A stretch of 17,022 nucleotides of DNA, taken from the NCBI GenBank assembly GCA_900321195.1, contig ONVG01000063.1, positions 1 through 17,022 on the forward strand, given 5' to 3'. The notes under the pieces are model-generated. The model ran no database searches, was not told where the DNA came from, and saw only the letters and a list, made by a program, of their open reading frames with translations. The DNA comes from an uncultured Eubacteriales bacterium. Lineage in GTDB: Bacteria > Bacillota > Clostridia > Oscillospirales > Acutalibacteraceae. Below, in pieces: positions 7,968-14,058 of the stretch (its first letter is position 1; every line of letters starts with the position of its first letter). A program made the translations under genes and the position numbers.

Positions 7968-7985
7968 TTATAATAATTATTATAA
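7968..7985. promoter_or_regulatory. 18-bp AT palindrome resembling a PerR/Fur box
   Basis: TTATAATAATTATTATAA is a perfect palindrome in the divergent rny/pcrA spacer, 26 bp upstream of the rny -35. Its first 15 bases differ at one position from the published B. subtilis PerR consensus (TTATAATnATTATAA) and at two from the Fur box. The spacer is very AT-rich, so a chance match is quite possible. Confidence 0.35.
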
Positions 7986-8094
7986 AAATGACGCTATTAT
8001 TATATAAGCTCAAAGTTTTCATATCCTTGATTTTGTGTGCGAAAATGATATGCGCTTTTGGCTGAAAAATTTTTCTGGTAATTTATAAAACCAT

Positions 8095-8123
8095 TTGAAA
8101 TTCTGTCTGATTTGAGTTAAAAT
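8095..8123 (+). promoter_or_regulatory. Candidate sigma-A promoter of pcrA
   Basis: TTGAAA (8095-8100), 17 bp, TAAAAT (8118-8123). A start near 8130 gives a leader of about 46 nt. The rest of the 7651-8175 gap (525 bp) is the rny leader, its promoter and AT-rich sequence with no gene. Confidence 0.6.
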
Positions 8124-8175
8124 TATACGGGGCTTTTAATAAAGTCGATATGCTTATATATTGAGAGGTTAAAAT

Positions 8176-10536
8176 ATGATTTCAAAGGAAGAAATAAAGG
8201 AACTGAGAAAAAGGGTAATTGAAAAGGAATTTTCAGATCTCAACAACATGCAGAGAGAGGCTGTTCTTGCAGCGGAAGGACCGCTGCTTGTGCTTGCAGG
8301 CGCAGGAAGCGGAAAAACGACTGTTCTTGTCAACCGTATTGCAAACATACTCAGATGGGGAAAGGCTTATGAGAGTGAAAAGCTTTTCGGTGACTACAGC
8401 GAAGACGAGATAGAAATGCTCAGAAAAGCTGCTGACGGTGAGGAAGAAATACCTGATGAGCTTGCGGAAAGGCTGTCTGTTTCAAGGGTAAACCCCTGGA
8501 GGATACTTGCCATAACATTTACAAATAAGGCGGCGAATGAGCTTAAAGAGAGAATATGCAGAAAGGTCGGCGAAAAGGGAAAGGATATATGGGCATCTAC
8601 ATTTCACGCATGCTGTACGAGGATACTAAGAAGATACGGCGATAAGCTCGGCTATACAAATCACTTTACCATATATGATACCGATGACCAGAAAAGACTT
8701 ATGAAGGACTGTATAAAGTCGCTGGGCATAGATGAAAAAATGATACCTGCAAAGAGCATGATGTATGAGATATCCAATGCAAAGGACAGCATGATAAGTC
8801 CGGAAGAGTTTAAAAAGAATGCAGGCAGTGACAGCAGGCTTGGAACTATATCAAAGGTCTATACTATGTATCAGAAAAGGCTTCTTTCCTGTGATGCTAT
8901 GGACTTTGACGACATAATATATAATACGGTCGAGCTTTTCAATGAGTTTCCCGAAGTACTTGAAAAATATCAGGAGCAGTTCATGTATATCATGGTAGAC
9001 GAATATCAGGATACCAACACTATACAGTATGAGCTTGTGAGGATGCTTGCAGAGAAGAACAGAAATATATGTGTTGTCGGAGATGACGACCAGAGCATAT
9101 ATAAATTCAGAGGCGCAACCGTAAAGAACATACTCGGCTTTGAGAATGACTATGAAAATGCAAGGGTAATAAAATTAGAGCAGAACTACCGTTCGACAAA
9201 GAATATACTTACAGCGGCCAATAATCTTATCAAGAAAAATCAGGAGCGTAAGGACAAGAGCCTTTGGACTCAGAACGAAACGGGCGAAAAGATAATATGG
9301 TACACCGCAAATGATGAAAGAGAAGAGGGCGAATTTATAGCGTCAACTATAAAGGATGCTGTTCAGAACGGCGGAAATTATTCCGATTATGCAGTGCTTT
9401 ACAGGATGAATTCGCAGTCTCAGGTAATAGAGCGCTCACTTGTCCGCGCAGGCATACCCTACAGGATAATAGGCGGCCACAGATTTTATGAGCGCAGAGA
9501 GATAAGGGACATGATGGCTTATCTCCATGTTATAAGCAACCATAATGATAATATAAGACTCAGAAGAATAATAAACATCCCCAAGAGAGGTATCGGAGAT
9601 AAGACGATAAGCAGTCTTGAGGAGATAAGCGGTACACTGGGACAGAGCATGTTTGAAACAATGAAGCAGTCGGATGAATTCGAGGCGCTTGCAAAGAGCA
9701 GTGAAAAGCTTAAAGATTTCTGTGATATGATAGAACGCTATGAAGAAATGCTTGATACTGTTTCGATAGCCGATATGTATGAAAAGCTCATTGCTGAAAC
9801 AGAATACGAGAGCTTTATTATAAAGGCGAGCGACCACAGTGATTCTGCTGTCGAGAACATACACGAGCTTACTTCAAGTATAGCTCAGTATGAGGAAGAA
9901 CACGGCGATGATGCGTCGATAGAGGGATTTCTTGAAGAAACTTCACTTATGACGGATATCGACTCTTATGCCGAAGCAGAGGACAAGACTGTTCTTATGA
10001 CTCTGCATTCATCCAAGGGTCTTGAATTCAACAGCGTATTCATTCCTGGAATGGAGGAAAACATATTCCCCGGATTTCAGGCGACGCTTTCGGAATCCGA
10101 AATGCAGGAGGAAAGAAGACTTGCATATGTCGGTCTGACGAGAGCAAAGAAAAATCTTTATCTTATAAATTCCGAGAACCGTATGATATTCGGCCACACT
10201 AACAGGAACCGTCCTTCAAGATTTTTAAAGGAAGTGCCGGAACAGATAGTCGAGAAGAAAAAGAAGGAGTACAAGCGTGACCCTGATCTGGAAATACTGC
10301 AGCCCAAAGCAGTTCGCCGCGCTGATATAGCAAGCAGCAAGGTGATAACCTCTGTTTCGTTACATCAGGAAAAGGCAGTTTATACTGTCGGTATGAGGGT
10401 AAAGCATAAAGCGTTCGGTGAGGGCACTATACTTAATGTAAAGCCTATGGCATCAGATAATATGCTTGAAATAGCGTTTGATACGGTAGGAACGAAAAAG
10501 CTTATGTCAAATTTTGCAAAGCTTACAGTAATATGA
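8176..10536 (+). CDS. pcrA: UvrD/PcrA-type superfamily 1 DNA helicase
   Basis: The 786-residue protein contains the SF1A helicase motifs in order: Q motif (NMQREAV, 24-30), Walker A AGAGSGKT (41-48), motif Ia ITFTNKAANEL (about 113-123), motif II DEYQD (275-279), motif III VVGDDDQSIYKFRGA, motif IV region LEQNYRST, motif V TLHSSKGLEF and motif VI AYVGLTRAKKNLYLI. The C-terminus (YTVGMRVKHKAFGEGTI) is the Tudor-like tail by which PcrA binds RNA polymerase. PcrA works 3'-5' in repair, in restart after replication-transcription conflict, and in plasmid replication. An acidic insert of about 45 residues (61-107) lies between motifs I and Ia, so the protein is somewhat longer than Bacillus PcrA. 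The start follows GAGAGG (8163-8168). It is probably co-transcribed with the next gene. Confidence 0.95.
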   Translation: MISKEEIKELRKRVIEKEFSDLNNMQREAVLAAEGPLLVLAGAGSGKTTVLVNRIANILRWGKAYESEKLFGDYSEDEIEMLRKAADGEEEIPDELAERLSVSRVNPWRILAITFTNKAANELKERICRKVGEKGKDIWASTFHACCTRILRRYGDKLGYTNHFTIYDTDDQKRLMKDCIKSLGIDEKMIPAKSMMYEISNAKDSMISPEEFKKNAGSDSRLGTISKVYTMYQKRLLSCDAMDFDDIIYNTVELFNEFPEVLEKYQEQFMYIMVDEYQDTNTIQYELVRMLAEKNRNICVVGDDDQSIYKFRGATVKNILGFENDYENARVIKLEQNYRSTKNILTAANNLIKKNQERKDKSLWTQNETGEKIIWYTANDEREEGEFIASTIKDAVQNGGNYSDYAVLYRMNSQSQVIERSLVRAGIPYRIIGGHRFYERREIRDMMAYLHVISNHNDNIRLRRIINIPKRGIGDKTISSLEEISGTLGQSMFETMKQSDEFEALAKSSEKLKDFCDMIERYEEMLDTVSIADMYEKLIAETEYESFIIKASDHSDSAVENIHELTSSIAQYEEEHGDDASIEGFLEETSLMTDIDSYAEAEDKTVLMTLHSSKGLEFNSVFIPGMEENIFPGFQATLSESEMQEERRLAYVGLTRAKKNLYLINSENRMIFGHTNRNRPSRFLKEVPEQIVEKKKKEYKRDPDLEILQPKAVRRADIASSKVITSVSLHQEKAVYTVGMRVKHKAFGEGTILNVKPMASDNMLEIAFDTVGTKKLMSNFAKLTVI

Positions 10537-10554
10537 TGTTTGCGGAGGGATATC

Positions 10555-11451
10555 ATGCCTGCTATAGTTTCACATTTTGTTCTGGCTGAAAAGGTTAGAA
10601 AGCGTCTTGAAAAAAAGTATCCTTGCCTTGTAACGAACAGAAAGGCATTTTCATGGGGGGCTTCGGGACCGGATATATTTTTCAGCCACAGGATATTGCC
10701 TTTCGGCATAAAAACGAGCTTCAGCCGTCTTGGAAGTATAATGCACAATGCGCCGGCAAATGATATCCTTAATTATCTTGTCGTTTATGCAAGAAAGACG
10801 CATGATGATATTCTGCTGAGCTATGCGCTCGGATTTATAACGCATTATGCTTTTGACAGTATCGCACATCCGTATATATTATACTGTTCATCTCAGATGT
10901 CAAGAAGATATTCCGAAAAGACGTCCTCACTTTGTCATCACGAAATGGAGGCGGCGCTTGATTCGCTTTATCTCAGACGTGAAACGGGTATGAAGGTATC
11001 CGATTTCAGACTTCAGAATGCTGCGCCGATCGACAGGACTGTGAATTACACGATAGCCTGCGTATTGTGCGGCACTCTTGAAGGGCTGTATAAAATAAAG
11101 ACCTCCCGTACCGAGCTTGTCAGGGTACAGAAGGACTGGCACAATGCGCTTGCGCTTTTGGATGACAGGTCGCATATCAAAAGGAACGTCATCCGTGTAG
11201 TAGAAGATGCTGTCGGTATAAGACCGATACTTTCCCCGATATTCAGGGAGGACTATCCGAGACTTATGCCCGACTATGCAAATGTAAATCATAAGCTATG
11301 GCTTGCCGAGGCTGAAAATAAGGAGCATAGCGAGAGCTTTTTTGAGCTTGCGGAAAAAGCGGAGGAGCTTTCGTTCGAGCTTTGTTCACAGGTGCTTTCG
11401 GGAAAGCTTATAAGACCGGAACAATGCGCTGCGTCATTTTCCGGACATTAA
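10555..11451 (+). CDS. Zinc-dependent phospholipase C-like protein
   Basis: This 298-residue protein resembles the zinc-dependent phospholipase C / S1-P1 nuclease-type family common in Clostridia. It has the family's scattered His/Asp pattern: H7 (IVSHF), WGASGPD at 34-40, MHNAP at 63-67 (H64), GFITHYAFDSIAHPY at 93-107 (H97, D101, H105) and CHHEMEAALDS at 127-137. It has no signal peptide, so unlike secreted PC-PLC it is probably cytosolic, and its substrate is unknown. I chose ATG 10555 because GGAGGGA (10544-10550) precedes it; a TTG at 10540 would lie upstream of that site. The gap to pcrA is 18 bp, so the two are likely one transcript, although I know of no functional link. Confidence 0.85.
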   Translation: MPAIVSHFVLAEKVRKRLEKKYPCLVTNRKAFSWGASGPDIFFSHRILPFGIKTSFSRLGSIMHNAPANDILNYLVVYARKTHDDILLSYALGFITHYAFDSIAHPYILYCSSQMSRRYSEKTSSLCHHEMEAALDSLYLRRETGMKVSDFRLQNAAPIDRTVNYTIACVLCGTLEGLYKIKTSRTELVRVQKDWHNALALLDDRSHIKRNVIRVVEDAVGIRPILSPIFREDYPRLMPDYANVNHKLWLAEAENKEHSESFFELAEKAEELSFELCSQVLSGKLIRPEQCAASFSGH

Positions 11452-11481
11452 TAAAAAATGATACTGAAAAAATAAATATAT

Positions 11482-11529
11482 CCCCAAAACCAAGTGAGCA
11501 GACAACGAAGTATCTGCTCACTTTGGGGG
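11482..11529. terminator. Strong hairpin after the pcrA operon, terminator-like but without a T-run
   Basis: AAGTGAGCAGA (11492-11502) pairs perfectly with TCTGCTCACTT (11513-11523) around a ten-base loop, and outer CCCC (11482-11485) can meet GGGG (11525-11528). What follows is GGGGGGTTCTATATAC, lacking the uridine run of an intrinsic terminator. It may be a 3'-end-stabilising hairpin or an atypical terminator. Confidence 0.5.
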
Positions 11530-11570
11530 GTTCTATATACGAATAAATACTTATAAGCCTTTGGGTAATT

Positions 11571-11701
11571 TGTCAAAATCTGTCAAACTTAATCATATAT
11601 AAAAAAATTTTTCGTATAATTACTCTTATCATACCTTTATTATATTATATTTTGATACATTTTTGTCGATTATTGACGGATAGTCAATGACGAACTGTCA
11701 A
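11571..11701. promoter_or_regulatory. Cluster of TGTCAA boxes upstream of the orphan regulator
   Basis: TGTCAA occurs at 11571-11576, 11581-11586 (exactly 10 bp on, one helical turn) and 11696-11701, and the inverted repeat TTGAC-5-GTCAA spans 11673-11687. All lie upstream of the candidate promoter at 11740. The rest of the gap 11452-11880 is AT-rich and holds no gene. A multi-site operator is inferred only from spacing and repetition. Confidence 0.3.
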
Positions 11702-11739
11702 CTTTTTCCAATTATTCCTTTTTTAACAATATAGTGTGC

Positions 11740-11768
11740 TTGATTTATTCTTTAATATATAATATTAT
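11740..11768 (+). promoter_or_regulatory. Candidate promoter of the helix-turn-helix gene
   Basis: TTGATT (11740-11745), 17 bp, TATTAT (11763-11768). A start near 11775 leaves a leader of about 106 nt that contains two hairpins and a palindrome. Confidence 0.5.
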
Positions 11769-11791
11769 TTTTATAGATGTATTAAGCTTGC

Positions 11792-11852
11792 TCCGACAGC
11801 GTTTTTTGTCGGAAATGGATGACGGAACCGGGCTTTCGCCGTCCTATATAGG
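11792..11852 (+). promoter_or_regulatory. Two leader hairpins and a CCTATATAGG palindrome before the helix-turn-helix gene
   Basis: TCCGACA (11792-11798) pairs with TGTCGGA (11807-11813) around an eight-base loop; GACGG (11821-11825) pairs with CCGTC (11839-11843); and CCTATATAGG (11843-11852) is a perfect ten-base palindrome 28 bp before the ATG. I compared the shape with c-di-GMP, preQ1 and fluoride riboswitches from memory and found no match. It could be an mRNA control element or an operator for autoregulation. Confidence 0.35.
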
Positions 11853-11880
11853 TTAGTATAAAAAGGATGGAAGGATAACT

Positions 11881-13578
11881 ATGGAAGTTTCAGAACAATT
11901 GAATTTTTTGCTCGAAAAATATAATTGTACTGCCAAAGAGCTTGCACAGGCATCGGGAATGTCGGTATCTGTAATAAGCAGATACAGGAACGGCACAAGA
12001 CATCCCTCCAAGGAACAGCTCAGAAGACTTGCAGATGGTTTTGTTGAGCTTTTGAACAAACAGGGTATGGAAGTATCATGCGAAAATCTCTTTGATGATT
12101 TTGAGCCTTCCGGTGTTGATAAGGAAATGCTCATGCGCAACTTCAACATACTTGTATCGATACTCAATATCAACATGAGCGATTTCGCGCGTTTTTGCAG
12201 CTATGACCCGTCGTATATTTCAAGACTCAGAAGCAAGCAGAGAGATATATCCGACCCGGAAGCATTTGCTATACAGACAGGAAAATTCCTTTATCAGAAG
12301 TACAGGAATGATGACAAAACGATAGCGGCTCTTATAGGAGCGGACAGAATGCCCGATGACAGCGGCGAATATACAGATGTTGTGCAGAAATGGCTGTGTT
12401 CGGGAAGTCTTTATTCAAAAGAGCTGATAATCCCGTTTGCAGGAAATGTAGACGATATGGATATTGACAGCTATGTAAAAAGTATGGAGATGATATTCCC
12501 TGAAAGAGATATTGTCGATGTACGCCATGAAGACAGGATATATACAGGAGCTGACGGCATAAGGGAAGCCGAGCTTGATTTTCTTTATTATGCGCTGAGC
12601 TCAAAGACAAAGAAATTATACATGGTAAGCAATGTACTGTATAATTCGATAAGCATTGACGATGATTATTCAAATGAGTGGCTGTATCTTCTTTCGTGTA
12701 TAGTAAAGCGTGGAACAAATGTATATATAATAAACAATTTTGATACCCCTGTCGATGAGCTTCTGATAAAAGTAAGGCGCATGATACCGCTGTACATGAC
12801 GGAAAGGATACATTCCTATTATATTCCTGGAATAAAAAATAATCTGCATTATTTTACATGCTGCTGTACGGATGACGCTGTGATGTACGGCGATGGGATA
12901 GTCGGATTTATTGATAAGATAAGATATACTCTGACTTCAAAGCCATCCGAGGTCGAGTACCGCAAGGCTGAATTCAGGCTCATGCTCAAAAAAGCAAGAC
13001 CGCTTATGAATGTTTATGATAAATCAAATATTTCTGTTTTCAGAAATTTTCTGAAAGCAGACTCGCATAACTACGGCGAAAAATTCGGCGTATGTTCCCG
13101 TATGCACATGGCTATTATGACGCCTGAGCTTTTATCCTCTGTGCTTGACAGCAATATGGTCAGCGATGATGAACGCTTTAAGATATTTGAGGTATATAAT
13201 GAGCAAAGAAATATACTGAATAATATAATAGCCTCCGGCTCGGTACTGCATGAGGATATCTACATGATAGACAGCGAAGAGTTCCAAAGCAAGCCTGTGT
13301 CATTCTGGGTCATAGATGAGGCTCTTGAAAAAAAGCTTTATTATAAATATGAGCAGTATCTTGAACATCAGCGGCTCATAAAGGAGTTTGCAGATGAGCA
13401 TGAAAACTATTCCGTATTTTTCAGCAATAATGAAAAGATGAAGAACATGAGCTTTGCTATAAACAAAGGCAGATGGGCTGCCATACTCAGATTTGAACCG
13501 CCGTTTATAACCTTTGTCGTGCGTCAGCCTAATGTCAGGGAAGCTCTGGAAAATATCGCCCTTTCCATAACTGAATAA
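11881..13578 (+). CDS. Large double helix-turn-helix protein of unknown function, probable transcription regulator
   Basis: The 565-residue protein begins with an XRE-type helix-turn-helix at about 4-58 (KELAQASGMSVSVISRYRNG) and has a second, diverged one at about 84-125 (SDFARFCSYDPSYISRLRSK). The remaining 420 residues are a soluble alpha/beta region that I do not recognise. Around 240-340 the pattern of a hydrophobic strand (KKLYMVSNVLY), then a helix, then a strand after RGTNVYIINN is loosely like an inactive phospholipase D-type fold, but no HKD motif is present. It has no membrane segment and no signal peptide. The ATG follows GGAAGGAT. The gene stands alone: a hairpin upstream, a terminator downstream and its own complex control region. 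DNA binding is well supported; the signal sensed and the targets are unknown. Confidence 0.8.
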   Translation: MEVSEQLNFLLEKYNCTAKELAQASGMSVSVISRYRNGTRHPSKEQLRRLADGFVELLNKQGMEVSCENLFDDFEPSGVDKEMLMRNFNILVSILNINMSDFARFCSYDPSYISRLRSKQRDISDPEAFAIQTGKFLYQKYRNDDKTIAALIGADRMPDDSGEYTDVVQKWLCSGSLYSKELIIPFAGNVDDMDIDSYVKSMEMIFPERDIVDVRHEDRIYTGADGIREAELDFLYYALSSKTKKLYMVSNVLYNSISIDDDYSNEWLYLLSCIVKRGTNVYIINNFDTPVDELLIKVRRMIPLYMTERIHSYYIPGIKNNLHYFTCCCTDDAVMYGDGIVGFIDKIRYTLTSKPSEVEYRKAEFRLMLKKARPLMNVYDKSNISVFRNFLKADSHNYGEKFGVCSRMHMAIMTPELLSSVLDSNMVSDDERFKIFEVYNEQRNILNNIIASGSVLHEDIYMIDSEEFQSKPVSFWVIDEALEKKLYYKYEQYLEHQRLIKEFADEHENYSVFFSNNEKMKNMSFAINKGRWAAILRFEPPFITFVVRQPNVREALENIALSITE

Positions 13579-13585
13579 GATATGC

Positions 13586-13623
13586 GCGGCAGACCTTGTA
13601 TTGGGCTGCTGCACTTTTTTCTT
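13586..13623 (+). terminator. Rho-independent terminator of the helix-turn-helix gene
   Basis: GCGGCAG (13586-13592) pairs with CTGCTGC (13606-13612) with one G-U pair, inner CC/GG can add two pairs, and the tail is ACTTTTTTCTT. It starts eight bases after the stop codon. Confidence 0.8.
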
Positions 13624-13733
13624 GAATACGATAGTGCGTTTTGACGAATCTGCGTTTTTTTTTTGCTGGAAAATGTGCTTAAAAAAGCGTCAAAAAATTC
13701 GTGCAAAATTTTTATAAAAAAAGCAAAAAAATA

Positions 13734-13762
13734 TTGAATGTGATAAGTAAATTTAGTATAAT
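13734..13762 (+). promoter_or_regulatory. Near-consensus promoter with no gene directly downstream
   Basis: TTGAAT (13734-13739), 17 bp, TATAAT (13757-13762). The -10 is a perfect consensus. The next gene starts 286 bp further on and has a closer promoter candidate of its own, so this promoter may serve a small RNA. Confidence 0.6.
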
Positions 13763-13768
13763 ATTTAT

Positions 13769-13858
13769 GTAAATGCATACTGCATAATAAATTTTTGCAG
13801 TAAAATTGAGATGTTTTTACTAATTTTTGGGTGTCTGTTTTTTAAGACATCTTATTTT
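13769..13858 (+). ncRNA. Candidate small RNA of about 90 nt (or terminated leader)
   Basis: A near-consensus promoter (13734-13762) and a terminator-like hairpin with a U-rich tail (13830-13860) bracket about 90 nt of intergenic sequence. Within it TACTGCA (13778-13784) pairs perfectly with TGCAGTA (13796-13802). Its ATG codons are followed within a few codons by stops, so it is not a small gene. It may be a trans-acting small RNA or a riboswitch/attenuator leader of the downstream repeat-protein gene. I do not recognise the sequence. Confidence 0.4.
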
Positions 13859-13860
13859 TG
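13830..13860 (+). terminator. Terminator-like hairpin inside the spacer
   Basis: GGTGTCT (13830-13836) pairs with AGACATC (13845-13851), one G-U pair, eight-base loop, followed by TTATTTTTG. It is the 3' end of the candidate small RNA. Confidence 0.55.
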
Positions 13861-13931
13861 ACTGTACGATTTTTTGACGGGCGGGGTTTTATATTAATAT
13901 ATGGGATTTTGACAAATAACATAATTTACTC

Positions 13932-13960
13932 TTGAAAATCTGTCGAAAATTTATTATAGT
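13932..13960 (+). promoter_or_regulatory. Candidate promoter of the 868-residue repeat protein
   Basis: TTGAAA (13932-13937), 17 bp, TATAGT (13955-13960). A start near 13967 gives a leader of about 81 nt. A perfect TTGACA at 13909-13914 has no good -10 at the usual distance. The rest of the gap 13579-14047 holds the terminator and small-RNA candidate described separately. Confidence 0.5.
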
Positions 13961-13998
13961 TAAACTATCGTATTATTTCAGAGAGGGATCTTGAAGTA

Positions 13999-14058
13999 AT
14001 GGGCAATTCATTGACAGGTAAAAATACACAAAAGGCGGTGATATACAATGCAGTGTAA
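13999..14058 (+). CDS. Possible 19-codon upstream open reading frame overlapping the next start
   Basis: ATG 13999 opens MGNSLTGKNTQKAVIYNAV and stops at 14056-14058, 11 bases inside the following gene in another frame. GAGAGGG (13981-13987) lies 11 bases before the ATG, a rather long spacing. It could couple or limit translation of the repeat protein, whose own binding site AAGGCGGTG lies inside this small frame. It may equally be chance. Confidence 0.3.
   Translation: MGNSLTGKNTQKAVIYNAV

Noticed and set aside
10540..10554. TTG start for the phospholipase C-like gene
   Set aside because: It is upstream of, and overlaps, the GGAGGGA site that serves ATG 10555; the family starts at MPAIVSHF-like sequence.
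11792..11880. Known riboswitch before the helix-turn-helix gene
   Set aside because: I compared the conserved cores of c-di-GMP-I/II, preQ1, fluoride and glnA RNAs from memory and found no matching core; only simple hairpins are supported.
13639..13695. Inverted TTTTGACG / CGTCAAAA repeat
   Set aside because: The arms are 41 bp apart in AT-rich sequence just after a terminator and show no further symmetry, so a functional role is not supported.
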